Source: Gracilaria domingensis
Taxonomy: Eukaryota > Rhodophyta > Florideophyceae > Gracilariales > Gracilariaceae
Direction of reading: 5' to 3'
DNA: 64,000 nucleotides
Assembly (NCBI GenBank): GCA_022539475.1
Contig: VCMS01000073.1
Location: forward strand, 62,001-126,000
The position numbers and the translations under genes are program-made. Positions 9,159 to 20,036 of the stretch are shown in pieces. Positions within the stretch are counted from its first letter, which is position 1, and every line of letters begins with the position of its first letter. Below the pieces are notes generated by a model. It was not told the DNA's origin, made no database searches, and was given only the letters and a program-made list of their open reading frames with translations.

Positions 9159-10973
9159 TGCGGGTGCATGCATGCATGCATACAAACGATATCTAAGTGA
9201 AACAGGGCGGCGGGCTGTTTCCACAGCCTTGGAAAGGCTGTTCCTGAGACGCTCTTAGAGCGACCGGCGCGCCTGCCGACTGCTGTTCAGCAGGCAAGTG
9301 TGCAATGTGTGTATCGCTTGGGGGTCGCACGGCGAGCGGGTAGGCACACACGTTGGCATCGCTAGCTAGCGTTTGCAACGGAGAAGGACGAATGCTCGCT
9401 TGGCCAAGTGCGGGACTTGAGGCTTGAGAGAGTTTTCTTTTTTTTTTTTCATGGTCGACGGAAGCAACGGCTGTGGCAAAGTGCTGCTTGTGCTCTGCAG
9501 GCAGGGAGGAATTGCGTTGGCAGTTGGCAGCGCAGTCTGCAAGTTTTGATTGCGCGCGATAGCGGAGGAGGATACGTGTACGCGTCGTTGTGCAGTATCG
9601 TTTCGGCGACGAAGCAGTAAGTTACCTCGCGTTAGAGCGCGATCGCACTCGCTTGTAAGTTGCAGTGCGGAGCGATTTCTTGTTGTGCGTTGGCAAGCAG
9701 CCTGGCGGCTACAAGCAACGGCAACATGTTGAGGGCGTCTCGGCATGGTGATGGTGTGTCCACGGCTGCGACGGCTTGCAGAGGCGCGTAATTCAAGCGA
9801 TATCAGGCGCCTGTGCGATGGTGCGCGGCAGCAGGCAGCCGGTTGGGGGGGGGTGCCATAGTTTTTTGTGCGTTTTCATCGGTAAGCCGGTCATGTGCAC
9901 GGAGCACATGTCACACGCACGACGGAGCGCCCCGCGGCTGCGCCGTCGGTGGCGACGACGCGCGACTGCGCCAGGCAGACGGCGCCACTCGCGAGCGCAA
10001 GCTGGCGCGCACAAGCCGCGGCGGAAGGCGGCGCGTAAGCGGCTGAACGCACAGCGGGCGCGGGGGGGCCAGGGGGGGAACGAAGCGTGACAGCGGCGCG
10101 TGAATGAAGGGCACACAGCGCGTATGCGCAGCGTGTGTGACGCGCGCGCCGCAAAACGTCTCGTCGCACGTGCGCGCGCGCGCAGCTGACAGCGGCCGCC
10201 TGTAAGCCGGCGGCGGCCGCGGCCGCGGCCGCGGCGGCGCGCGCCGCGCGCGCTGAATCGTCGGGCGCGAGGCGGCGGCGCGTTGTGGCCGACGCCGCCC
10301 GCCACGCGCGGCCGAGCGCGTTCGGCTGCCGCCGCCGCGCCGCGTGCGGCCGCGAGCGTTGCGCGCGCGCGCACCTTCCTCGTGACGCGCGCGTGGGGGG
10401 GAGGGGGGGACGGAGCGCTTTGAATCGCGGCGCGCTCATGCGATCACGTCATGGCGGGCCGCCGCGCCGAAAATTCGCGCGCCGCCGTTTGTGGCGCGCC
10501 AATGGGCGGCGCCGCGCCGCCGCTTAAAACGCGCGCGCGCGCTATAAAGCCAAGTATAGCGCGCAACCAGCCGCGCGCGCGCGCGGCCGCGCCGCCGGCG
10601 GGTGTAAATGCGCGCGCGGCGGCCGCCCGACGTGGCGCGCGCGTTGCTGCCGCGCGCGGCGCGCGGTGCGGGAATGCGCGCGGAGATACAGCGCAAGTGC
10701 GCCGCTCGCGCGCAGCGCGAGCCGCGCGCGCACTGGCCGTTTCCAAATTTGCCTCGCGCCGCGCGCGCGCGCGCCGCCGCCGCCGCCGCCACGTTGGGCG
10801 CCGTCACGCGCGCTACGTGGCGCCCGCGCCGCGCGCCGGAAAGCGCCGCGCGTTCACCCGCGCCGCCGTCATAAACGCACCGCCGCCGCGCGCCCGCCGC
10901 CGTCGCCCAACCGCCGCGCCGCCGTCGCCAACCGCCGCGCCGCCGCCGCCCCCCGACGCCGATCCCGCCCGCC
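9159..10973. other. Intergenic region upstream of LPMO gene
   Basis: No gene supported. It contains an ATGC microsatellite near 9165-9180, a T-rich run near 9430-9450, a G run at about 9843-9852, and from 10100 a very GC-rich stretch whose long frames on both strands are low-complexity Arg/Ala shadows. Candidate promoter elements are listed separately. Confidence 0.6.
10499..10548 (+). promoter_or_regulatory. CCAAT plus TATAAA elements
   Basis: CCAAT at 10499-10503 and TATAAA at 10543-10548, about 40 bp apart as in classical promoters and in the LPMO direction. They lie about 430 bp before the LPMO ATG, so a long 5' leader or an unseen first exon would be needed. Confidence 0.3.
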
Positions 10974-12269
10974 ATGCGCGCCGCCGCCCGCGCCCTCGTC
11001 GCCCCGCCGCCGCTGCTGGCGCTGCTGGCGCTGCTGGCGCTGCTGCGCGCCGCGCGCGCGCACGGCTGCATGAACACGCCCAACCAGCGCGGCGCGCTGG
11101 CCGCCATGCCGTACATGCCCTACTCGTTTGACGAGCGCGCGCCCAAGGACTACTGGCTGCACTTCCCCGCCGGCAGCAAGAGCTCCGCGCCGGGCGCCGC
11201 GCTGTACAGCCAGCGCGTGGCCGCCGGCGCGCGCGGCTGGACGCCGTACGACCCGTACCGCTCCGACTTTCGCTGGCGCTCCGGCGTGTGCGGCGACCCG
11301 GTGCACGGCAAGCAGGAGCACCTGCGCGGCGGCAAGTACTACTACGGCGGCCGCGTCGTGGCGCGCTACTCGCAGGGCAGCGTCGTTGGCATCGGCATGT
11401 CCATCGTCACGCACCACAACGGCTTCATGGAGGTGCACGTGTGCGACCCGTCCAAGTGCGGCGGCGAGATTAGCCGCCACTGCTTCCTCAAGGGCGCGTG
11501 CATCCAGCTGCGCCGCGCGTACAACCCCGTGTGCGAGACGGGCAAGTCGCCGCACTGCGGCCCGATCGACCGCGCGTACCCGGGGCGCTGGTACCTGCCG
11601 TGCAACTCCAAGCACCGTTGGAACGACTACCGCCCGCAGTACGCCACCTTTGTGCTGCCGCCGCACTTTCACTGCCAGCACTGCGTGCTGCAGTGGTACT
11701 GGGTGGCCGCCAACACCTGCAACCCGCCGGGCGTGCTGGACTACTTTGACGGGCTGCACCGCCCGTCGTGGGGCTCGTGCGGCGGCCAGGGCGGCGCGCG
11801 CGGCGGCGTCACGCGCATCCAGCCGCCGTGCGGCGGCAACTACTTCCCGGAGGAGTACATGCAGTGCGCGGACATCTCCATCGACACGGTGGTGCGCGCG
11901 CGCAGCGCGCCGCGCGCGGCGGTGCCCAGCCCCAGGGCCACGCCGTGGGCGCGCCACAGCCTGGCCAAGCTCATGCTGTGGGCGGACCGCAAGCCGCTGC
12001 GCGAGCTGGTGGACGGCGCCATCATCAACGTGGCCATGTACGACGGCATCAAGGTGGAGGCCGAGCTCGTGCGCGGCGTGCGCACGCCCGGCATCCAGTT
12101 CTTCCTGGACGGCAAGAAGATGAACCTGGCCAAGAACGCGCCCTACTTTATGGAGGAGGAGGTGTGGCGCATGTACTGGAAGGACGTGCCGCTGGGGCGC
12201 AAGGTGCGCATTGCCGCCTTCTGCAACAAGGAGTGGCACAAGGCCGACGTCACGTTCGTCAAGCGATGA
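10974..12269 (+). CDS. AA15-like lytic polysaccharide monooxygenase, secreted
   Basis: A 431-residue secreted copper enzyme predicted to cleave chitin or cellulose oxidatively. Residues 1-29 are a signal peptide rich in LLALLALL ending in ARA, so cleavage exposes His30 (HGCMNTPNQRGAL), the N-terminal half of the histidine brace. The second brace His lies in IVTHHNGFMEVHVC at 147-148. Many paired cysteines follow (CDPSKCGG, HCFLKGAC, HFHCQHCVLQWYW, NTCNPPG, GSCGG), typical of AA15 and other LPMO_10-type domains. After ~residue 310 there is an additional ~110-residue beta-rich domain (LMLWADRKPL to KADVTF) that I cannot assign. Single exon. Native substrate unknown: wall remodelling or feeding on chitin are both possible. 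Confidence 0.85.
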   Translation: MRAAARALVAPPPLLALLALLALLRAARAHGCMNTPNQRGALAAMPYMPYSFDERAPKDYWLHFPAGSKSSAPGAALYSQRVAAGARGWTPYDPYRSDFRWRSGVCGDPVHGKQEHLRGGKYYYGGRVVARYSQGSVVGIGMSIVTHHNGFMEVHVCDPSKCGGEISRHCFLKGACIQLRRAYNPVCETGKSPHCGPIDRAYPGRWYLPCNSKHRWNDYRPQYATFVLPPHFHCQHCVLQWYWVAANTCNPPGVLDYFDGLHRPSWGSCGGQGGARGGVTRIQPPCGGNYFPEEYMQCADISIDTVVRARSAPRAAVPSPRATPWARHSLAKLMLWADRKPLRELVDGAIINVAMYDGIKVEAELVRGVRTPGIQFFLDGKKMNLAKNAPYFMEEEVWRMYWKDVPLGRKVRIAAFCNKEWHKADVTFVKR

Positions 12270-14535
12270 TGGCGCGCGCGCGCGCGTCCGCTGCCCCACC
12301 CCCCCAGCTGCGCCTGGTGCACATATCTGTTCTTCTTCCTCGTCGCGGCCCCGATTCCGTTCTCGTGCTTTTGAAATTGTATCCCCCTTTCCGCTCGTTC
12401 CCCGTTGTACATAACGCATCTTCCCCCGGGGAATTCCCTCACCCCCTCCCCTCGCCGCCATTTTGTTTTCTGATTGAGTTGTAAACAGAAATGGTTGTAA
12501 ATGAAATCAAACACCGCCGACGTTCCGCTTTGATTTGCGCTTGCAGCGTGGAAAGCGCCGCAGCGCGCAGCGCGCAGCGCGCAGCGCGCAGCGCGCAGCG
12601 AGCTGCGAGCTGCGAGCGGAGCGCGTGACGGGCGTGTCTCCGCCTCCGCGCGCCGCGCCACGCACACATGCCCACTGTGAGGAGTGCTCACTGAGGACAC
12701 CGACCTACCGGGTTTGGTAGGCCACGGTCGTACTGTACGGCGGCCGATTTTGAGAGCAGTCAAACGCGCCGCGTTTCGTGGTGGGACAGCACCACTCGCC
12801 GCACATGTGTGCCGGCGCGAGGCGCTGCGCGGCCGCCAGCCGTCCAACTTTGCTGACATCTTCTCCGCTGCGCGCGCCGCCGCGCGCGCTGTCGCACTTG
12901 GCCAGCTGGCCGCCGTTGTTGGGCCGCCCGTTTTCGGGGCGCTCCGCGGCTGCGCGCCTGCGGGGCCGTATGTGCGCTGTATGTGTGCATGTCCGCGCCT
13001 GCTGGAGAGCGCAGGCTTGGCGCGGCGCAACTGGCGTCTGTGGTCGCCAAGCCTCCCCAGCAGTTCGTGAACTGCCATCTCGTCCGAGGTCGTTGTGCGC
13101 CTCTGAGAGGCCGCGCAGGCCGCAACGCAAAAGCGTGTGAACGGCACTTTGGTTCAGTGCTTGTTCACGCTTCTCGACGACGCGCCATCGTTTCAGCCTC
13201 GTGGATCTGTGCCAAAAGCAGGCGCCACAGCAATGATCCGGCACCAAAGAAGAGAATGCCAGCCCGCCCTTCGTCGTCCTCTGACTTGCTGTTGATCGCG
13301 AATCAACGCCATCCGGTGCCTTTATGCTAGAAACTCTAGCACTGAATTAGAACAAGCAGGGCCTAATTACAACTTCTAATTGAGTCGCGATCTATACAGT
13401 ACACGTAGAGCTGTTCATTCAGCTGTACAGAAGGTCTACAAGAAAAGGTTCTCCTTGAGATACCGCAATACCTTGCAGCCCGTAGTAACTTACCTAACCA
13501 AGGTATCAACGACAAGCACCGAACCATAGGGTGCCCTCGCAGAACGAAGCGCGCTCCACATCCTCTAAACATGTTTTTAAGGATACCCAGCGCTCTCCTA
13601 TACGCCTCGCTTCGCTTGCACCCTTATCTCTCCGCAGGTTCCAGTGGACATCGCAAACAAGCAACGCCAAGCTAGCAGCGTGCCGAATCACATGGGCGCA
13701 GGGATGCATTATCCCTGCTCTCCGCTTCCATCTTGAAACGTACAATTTTCCATCTGGCTCATTCCCGATGGAAGGTAATAAGTGAATGTCAGCTGAGGTA
13801 TTACGCTCTACAACAACGGTTGACAATTTGCGCAGCCCAGTTCGAATCCGCTACACGTACGTGAAGCGAACCCGATGGCATCTTGAATTTACACAAGTTG
13901 TGGCACGTGTGCCTGGGGAACAAAAACCAGCACCTGCATGCAGCAATGCTCTTGTCATACCTTGCGCAGAAACTTGTTTGTGCCGCATTTTCTACCTTCG
14001 TATGAGCAAAACTCCTTCGAAGAGTAATCGACTTACCATCTGCCTTCTACTACTACCTTCGTAGGAGGCATAACGGGAGTCCATCATGGAACCCTTCTGC
14101 TTCGCGTCATGTCGCTTTGATTTTGGCATCTCTTTCCACACACATGATCTCGGATACAATTGTGAATCCAGATGACCTCTTAATCAGGCTTATAGAGTTT
14201 ATTCCACATGACATGTTCGAGCGCGTTTAAGAGCGATAACCCTCCGCAGTCGTATGCAGCTCGATCTAAAAGATTCAAGTCTCGTGGAGTATTTGCACCG
14301 GCAAGCTTTCATGGCACAACTAAGAACAGTATGCATGATGCTGTGACTTGTGTTTACCCACATGAAGAGGGGCCGTTGCTATGCGCCACTGTTTGATGGC
14401 GAGAAAAGTGAATTCATGTCCGAAACGTGTTGAGAACTCATTGCTCCGTATCGTTTAACAGAGTGAAACAAATTGGTCATCAACGCAGAGGTTGGTCGGG
14501 TATCTAGGGGGAGAACGATAGGGCAGAACATATCG
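12270..14535. other. Intergenic region, GC-rich to AT-richer transition
   Basis: No gene I can support. Contains the 7-bp tandem repeat at 12560-12600, a GC-rich stretch to about 13150, then AT-richer sequence. Two copies of TACCTTCGTA lie at 13993-14002 and 14054-14063. The minus-strand frame at 13506-13826 has a protein-like texture but no recognisable motif. Confidence 0.5.
12560..12600. repeat. 7-bp tandem repeat (GCAGCGC)n
   Basis: About five to six copies of GCAGCGC followed by degenerate GAGCTGC units, in the 3' flank of the LPMO gene. Confidence 0.85.
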
Positions 14536-15981
14536 ATGAAACCACTCAACAACTATTCTTGTTCACAAGCTGGTGTGAATGATAACAATCGATGGGATGT
14601 ACGCGGCTTCTACGACGAACAGTTTGATGACCCTTTCAACTTCAATCTTAGCGAGAACACTGTGTCTCTTATCACTGCATCCGCCATTTCGTTTTCGCTC
14701 ATATTGTTCGTTGACATTGTATTCCGAGCGATAGTCCGTGCCCGAGCTGGTCGAGCGAGTCGTGAAGCATTTTTACGAAGACGTGTCCTAGAAAGCTTCG
14801 CCAACCCGATCAACCTGCTCTCAATGATTATGAGAAGAATTAGAGCAACAGGCTGTGCGTCACACGAAGACAGCCGGAACCAGCAACAGAGTCGTTCCCG
14901 TAGACTTTCAAAGTATACGTTCTGTGGTTTGATTCTTGTGGGGGTTCTCACGATTTTCACGGAGTACCTTTTCATTTTTCTCGCCACTAATCAAAACAGG
15001 GAGTACAAGCTACATCTTGATTCAGTTCCGATGTTTGAGTTTGAAGATCGAGGTTGCGAATTCATTAAGGAACCCGTTGCACTGAATGCTTGTGACCAAA
15101 GTCCTCTGACCCAAAAGAACGGGTTCGATTTGCGCGGTAATATACAACTATGTACGACAAGCGTCGTTTACTCTTCTAAGGAAGCGAATACAATTATGGA
15201 ATCACTTCAGTACTTCCTTGTACTCGATGTGCTAAACAGCAATAACGTGCAAATGACAGTGATGAGTAGTGAAACAACGTCATTCCAGAATACCAGAATA
15301 GGCGTTCTACTTGAGCAAAATGGCCGCTTTTACGCTGGAATGCAGAATGTCACTTCGGAGCAGTTGTTAAAGGCTTTGTCAAGACGAATGCAGAGAACCA
15401 ATGCCACAATCATCGCAAACTCAACGATTGAAAATTTCCCAACATCCGCGAATTCTACAAGTGAGCTTCTTTCGGGGCCCGAAGCAGCTTTGGCTCTTGT
15501 GCTCCTGTTTAAGCTATGCAACGCGGGGTTTTCCAAACGCCATGCAGACACCGTGGGAGCTTGGGCTGTTGTTGATGCCAGTACTGTTGACTTGCGAGAA
15601 ACTCATTTGTCCTTTGCTCTGGATGGTACAGATGCACAAAGCGATATTGAACAACTGATGCACACTTACTTTCTCGATGTGATGCGGTCCTTGATGTTTC
15701 CCACTAAGAGAGGACGTGGAATCATATCATTATCAAACCAAACCCAATATCTCGACCAAGATCCGACGCCAAAAGCGTATTATAGCAGACCATGGATTGG
15801 AGTAGTGCCTAGTTTGTTCATCTGTTGTACTCTCCTCCTTACCTGGATTGCACTCGCTTCGCTCGGTTTTGAAAGCAGTGTTGACTCTAGGTTGGCATGG
15901 AAGACGGTGTTCAAAGTGACAGATGAAAGTGAGCTTGAAGATGTTGAAACTGGAAAGAATCAAGTAGAAGAAATACATTGA
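14536..15981 (+). CDS. Three-pass membrane glycoprotein, lineage-specific family, subfamily 1
   Basis: A 481-residue protein with no family I recognise. Start at the first ATG (MKPLNNYSCS). Hydrophobic spans at ~43-66, ~127-151 and ~420-444 give three membrane segments, with a ~270-residue loop between TM2 and TM3 that is rich in N-glycosylation sequons (NVT, NAT, NST, NQT) and holds several cysteines. Strong blocks shared with the gene starting at 19255: WDVRGFY, NTVS before TM1, FEFEDRGCE after TM2, and MHTYF...MFPT(K/Q)RGRG before TM3. Together they form a tail-to-tail pair about 2 kb apart. A cell-surface or endomembrane role is inference. Confidence 0.85.
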   Translation: MKPLNNYSCSQAGVNDNNRWDVRGFYDEQFDDPFNFNLSENTVSLITASAISFSLILFVDIVFRAIVRARAGRASREAFLRRRVLESFANPINLLSMIMRRIRATGCASHEDSRNQQQSRSRRLSKYTFCGLILVGVLTIFTEYLFIFLATNQNREYKLHLDSVPMFEFEDRGCEFIKEPVALNACDQSPLTQKNGFDLRGNIQLCTTSVVYSSKEANTIMESLQYFLVLDVLNSNNVQMTVMSSETTSFQNTRIGVLLEQNGRFYAGMQNVTSEQLLKALSRRMQRTNATIIANSTIENFPTSANSTSELLSGPEAALALVLLFKLCNAGFSKRHADTVGAWAVVDASTVDLRETHLSFALDGTDAQSDIEQLMHTYFLDVMRSLMFPTKRGRGIISLSNQTQYLDQDPTPKAYYSRPWIGVVPSLFICCTLLLTWIALASLGFESSVDSRLAWKTVFKVTDESELEDVETGKNQVEEIH

Positions 15982-17041
15982 AACTGACCTTGCCATTCTT
16001 TATAACGACAGTTCCCAAAAGGTGGCAAGCAGGGGCGTATTTGTGACTATCAAAATAGTAAATTGAGTAGTCATTAGTCAACAAAAATGGAAAATCGACT
16101 AGTCAAAAATAAGAAACAAATAGGATTATGAGTATTCGTTCAGCTAAAGTAGTCAGTCAATCTCTATTATTTGGCAAAATAGTCAGTCACAAATACGGCC
16201 CTGGTGGCAAGAGAAACAAAGAATACCGAAGATGTCACTTTTCCCTAGTTTCTTGTAGGTTCATAACAATGCTTCGTTACAAGACCTGCTGCGACTATTG
16301 TAGCGAATCAATGCATTGATCAATCCCAAATATGTAGCCCATCAAAGCACAATCATTCCAACCGGAGGGCTACCGTTGGTACCCTTTGGCCATGTGAGAA
16401 GTTGAGTCGGAGATAGTAGACTTGGATTTCCAACCGGATATGACTTGTTTTCCAAGTGGAAAACAAGTCATATCCGGTGCAGCAAGACAGCACGAGAGCG
16501 CCACATAGCTACCAGGGGTAAGCTGCACAACTACAGCTTCGACCAAGAAAGGCTACACCATGTTCGTAGCTCTCTTTCGAAGGGACACGTAGAGATAGGT
16601 TTAATTTGGAACGCAGAGTCATTCTCCGTGCTTAAATTAGAACCGGTATGACATGGGTCGTTGCTGGAAACTGCTAAAAAGTCACCTGATCGCACAAAGT
16701 CGAGATGAAGAACAGGCTCACCTGACGATGAAGAGTCGTCTGACACTCACCTGCATGGTGTCGATTGAGGAGCTTTGGATTGAGTTGTCTCAAGCTTGTG
16801 CAAAGCCCTTAGTTTCTCGTCGAACATCTTCTGTCAACAGCGGGTAAACTCAGCCCTGACCCGATTACTCTCTTCTTCGTTGTTTGTTGTTTGCTTTCCT
16901 CTTGTTGGGGATGCGTTCCGTTTTTTTTTGCGTATCGCATAGGGTTTGTAAAAGGCTCTCGACAACCTCTAACGCTTTTCTAAAACCGCAACCACAAACT
17001 ACACATTTGTTGCTTGTTACACGAGCACCTCGACAGGTCTT
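15982..17041. other. Intergenic region between convergent membrane genes
   Basis: No gene. Around 16055-16190 are repeated AGTCAGTCA/ACTAGTCA-type words; the 22-bp palindrome is at 16433-16478. A T-rich run lies near 16920. Confidence 0.55.
16433..16478. repeat. Perfect palindrome, 22-bp arms, 2-bp spacer
   Basis: Arms 16433-16454 and 16457-16478 are exact reverse complements with only AG between them. No flanking duplication or related copy seen elsewhere in the window. Confidence 0.95.
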
Positions 17042-17450
17042 TTGAATGTCTTGGATCAACCTTTCCTTACGTTGCTGCCCCGGGAGCTTGCAAGCGAACT
17101 CTCTCTTCGTGAGGCCGAAGTGACATTGGCACAACTGTTCGTTGGACACTCTCTGGTATTACATCCTTTGGGCACGCATCTTCAAGGAAAACGACTTGTG
17201 TGCACTTGCCGTCCAGGAGTTCTGAATACTGTGGAACACTATATTCTGAGGTGCCCGAGGCGGAATATGTCGCGACGCTTATGTTTGCCAGCGCTACGCG
17301 AACGCCAGGGTCTAGCTGTTGGTGCGATTATTCGAAAGTGGCCCGCGAGGGTGCTGGCCTTCCTTGCGAGAGAGCGCTTCTTCGACGAGAAGCGCTATAT
17401 TCTATGTCGGAATTAGGCTAGAATACCCATAAAGAGAGAGAGAGAGAGAA
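17042..17450 (+). mobile_element. 3' remnant of a non-LTR retrotransposon (LINE)
   Basis: A frame of ~124 codons without an ATG ends at 17416. It carries a C-terminal LINE-type knuckle: RLVCTCRPGVLNTVEHYILRCP, i.e. C-x-C ... TVEH-x4-C, followed by Arg-rich sequence. A short 3' UTR then ends in a (GA)n tail at 17433-17449, as many LINE 3' ends do in microsatellites. The reverse transcriptase region is missing, so this is a 5'-truncated dead copy. Confidence 0.6.
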
Positions 17451-17525
17451 TGTCTTGGATACATCTCACACTTGGTTGTCGCCGCCCCACACCATAACTA
17501 TGACATCCTACTTAAAGAGTCTCAA

Positions 17526-17560
17526 TAGATAGGCATCATCACCATCGAGATGCCTATCTA
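17526..17560. repeat. Inverted repeat, 12-bp arms
   Basis: Perfect arms 17526-17537 and 17549-17560 with an 11-bp loop, about 75 bp beyond the LINE tail. Confidence 0.8.
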
Positions 17561-17953
17561 ATGCCATGATGATGTGCATGTATGTTGTCAAGGGTACAGA
17601 ATGTTGTATACCTGTCGCACGTCTTCTTTATTCAGGGGCAGACAGCAGCAATGAACAAGCGGAAGCCAACCAAAATTCCGCAACCCTGGCATCAAAAGGA
17701 AGGAATGGAGAACACGAGCCAGTCTGGAGATGGGTATCTCCTGATTTCCCAACATTCATTTGCAGCGCGAGAATCTTGCGCTCTTTGTGAGCAGCCAACC
17801 ACCGAAAGAATCCCACTTGGATCCGTGCATCAGTTTTCGGGACGACATGTCGAGGACGCGTCTCAGCCACGCCGAGAGCGCCTTCATATGGTTTACACAT
17901 CCCAATCACCTCCAAAATCGGTGTTTCTTCTCTCTTCTCCATCTTGTTCAACC

Positions 17954-19255
17954 CTACCTGCTTCTGACAAGGTTTCCCCCGTCTTTTTCCTCGTCAACCT
18001 TGATTTCTGCGTCGAGCAAAACTAGGATGCACCAAGTAACACATACCGTAGAACAAAGGATTGAAGTAGACACCACTGCAAGCCATTGTCTACGTAACGC
18101 TCTTGATTCTTCGTCCAGATACTGAGGTTTTCCCGCAATCGAAACCACACCACGTCCTCTTTGTGTAGGGAACATTACAGACTGTAGCACATTGTGGAAG
18201 TAAGTGTGCATCAGAATTGGGGCATTTTGTGAGATATAGTCGTCGGGAAAATAAGCGGAAAGGTGAGAGTGTCGAAGGTTTACCCCACTCGCCACAACAC
18301 CAACTACCGCGGCGACAACCGGTTCATGTGTTTTGGTAGTCTTGTATATGACTGTCACGTTAGTTCTCTCCAATCGTTTCAACATTGCAAATTGCAACTG
18401 CGCTGCGCTTACGCCTTGAACCCCTGTGTAAAAGAGCCCATTCCGTTCAAGAACAACTCCCATTAGAATGCTCCGGGATGTATTCGTTTCCTTACCAATC
18501 ACGGAGACATGAACATAACCAAATCTGTGAACATGGAACATAAGGATATAGAAATCTTCAAGTTGGTCCGGTAGAGCCGAGGTTTCATTGGAAGTCTCAA
18601 CGGTATTCGTTGTGCATATCTGTAAAGTTGACCGAGAACCAAATCCAGACTTCTCGGTGACAGGAATCTGGTAACAAGTGTTTAGATCTGCTAGAGGTTG
18701 AAGATACTCACAGCCTCGGTCTTCAAACTCAAATGTCGGAACCGTATCAAGCAGTAAATGATACTTTTTGTTTTGATTGTAGACAAAGAAAAGAAGAAAA
18801 ACGACCAAGAATTGGCATACAAACGAGACGAAGAACGCCACTTTTGTGAGCACTTGTGAAGCTCTCCGCGTCCAGTTTTGAGTATCTTCTGATGAAGATG
18901 CGAAATTAATGAAGATTCTTCTCGCAATAGCTGGAAGCAAACCCAGCGGGTTGGCGATTCGGCGTCGAAGCATCATTAGATGATTTCTATGGGGACGTCT
19001 GGTACGCACAGAGGCAAGAGATACGACGTCTATAAGCAATCTGAATGAAATGGAAATGAGAAACGCTGGGATGATAGACACGGTGTTCTCGTGCAGATAG
19101 AAGTTGAGAGGGTCATCAATGATGTGTTGGTAGAAACCACGCACATCCCATTCGTTGTTGCTATTCACACCAGCTTGACGACAAGTATAGTTGACGAGCG
19201 CTTCCAGCGCGCTGTTTCGCTTTACGTTCTCTATTCTGGCCCACGTCGATGTCAT
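17954..19255 (-). CDS. Three-pass membrane glycoprotein, lineage-specific family, subfamily 1
   Basis: A 433-residue paralogue of the gene at 14536, in the opposite orientation. Membrane segments at ~58-82, ~138-162 and ~387-411. It shares NYTCRQAGVN, NNEWDVRGFY, ENTVS, DTVPTFEFEDRGCEY and MFPTQRGRG with its partner; the central loop is the most diverged part and carries several NxS/T sequons (NET, NTS, NVT). It is ~50 residues shorter because the loop lacks a Ser/Ala-rich stretch. Function unknown. Start is the first ATG of the frame, aligning with the conserved N-terminal block. Confidence 0.85.
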   Translation of the reverse strand: MTSTWARIENVKRNSALEALVNYTCRQAGVNSNNEWDVRGFYQHIIDDPLNFYLHENTVSIIPAFLISISFRLLIDVVSLASVRTRRPHRNHLMMLRRRIANPLGLLPAIARRIFINFASSSEDTQNWTRRASQVLTKVAFFVSFVCQFLVVFLLFFVYNQNKKYHLLLDTVPTFEFEDRGCEYLQPLADLNTCYQIPVTEKSGFGSRSTLQICTTNTVETSNETSALPDQLEDFYILMFHVHRFGYVHVSVIGKETNTSRSILMGVVLERNGLFYTGVQGVSAAQLQFAMLKRLERTNVTVIYKTTKTHEPVVAAVVGVVASGVNLRHSHLSAYFPDDYISQNAPILMHTYFHNVLQSVMFPTQRGRGVVSIAGKPQYLDEESRALRRQWLAVVSTSILCSTVCVTWCILVLLDAEIKVDEEKDGGNLVRSR

Positions 19256-20036
19256 TCTACAGCCAGTCTTGCAGCTGAACTGTCTTGTGTTGAGTAGAAC
19301 TCTCCCTTTTAAAGGGTGCGAAAGCCAGAGAGCACGGATTTGATCAGTCTACAGCCAAAGTAACAAGCTCGGACCAAGACGGCGCTAGAGGAAACACTTG
19401 GACAGGGAACAAGCGTTGATTGCTAGCATTGGCTTGTTGTGTAGCTGCAATGTTCGCATGATATGAACAGCGTATAAACTGCTACTGGCGCAGATCACGC
19501 GGACTGAATGATTCAGTGTCCGCTTGGGCGGCGGCGCAATAAAGCAGAATACGTATCATACGGAACGATAGCGTGTCCACTTGGAACGGTCGCAACAAAG
19601 CTGAAATGCAAGCTGAGCACGGCATAAGTTAGAGCTACAGCTGGCGTGCGCGTGCTCCCGAAGGCAGGAGATGCGGATTTGGTAGATCAACACGTACGCG
19701 TACCGACGGTACCTTTGACGGCACCGACGGTGATGGACGTGTGGTTTTATTCTTGAGCGTGCTCCTTTCGATAATGAGCAGTTCTATCATACCTACAGTA
19801 TGATAAGGGGGGAGGGGGGGGACGACGCAGCCTTGTTGACGCAGGACGCAATGCAGGAAGCTTCCAGCATTGCTGCCGCGTAGGCACCCAATGAAGGTGC
19901 CGCCAATGGAGCGTAGAAAGCGGCGCAGCCACACGTGGCGGCGGTGCATCCGCGTTGAAAAACGGAACGGCGCGCGCGCGCATGGGAGACGGCTGCGAGC
20001 GCCGCCCCCGCCCACCCACGCGACGTGCACTGCACG
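19256..20036. other. Intergenic region upstream of two divergent genes
   Basis: No gene supported. Contains GTACCGACGGTAC near 19700 and a G-rich run at about 19807-19821. GC rises sharply after 19950 at the edge of the GC-rich block. Confidence 0.55.

Noticed and set aside
9793-10870. Several long frames on both strands upstream of the LPMO gene
   Set aside because: Arg/Ala/Pro low complexity in all frames, expected in GC-rich DNA with few stop codons; no motif.
12143-13147. 334-codon minus-strand frame over the LPMO 3' end
   Set aside because: Overlaps the LPMO coding sequence and shows no domain; texture of random GC-rich translation.
13830-13860. AGTTCGAATCCGCT resembling a tRNA T-loop
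   Set aside because: No matching D-arm, anticodon arm or acceptor stem could be built from the preceding 70 bases.
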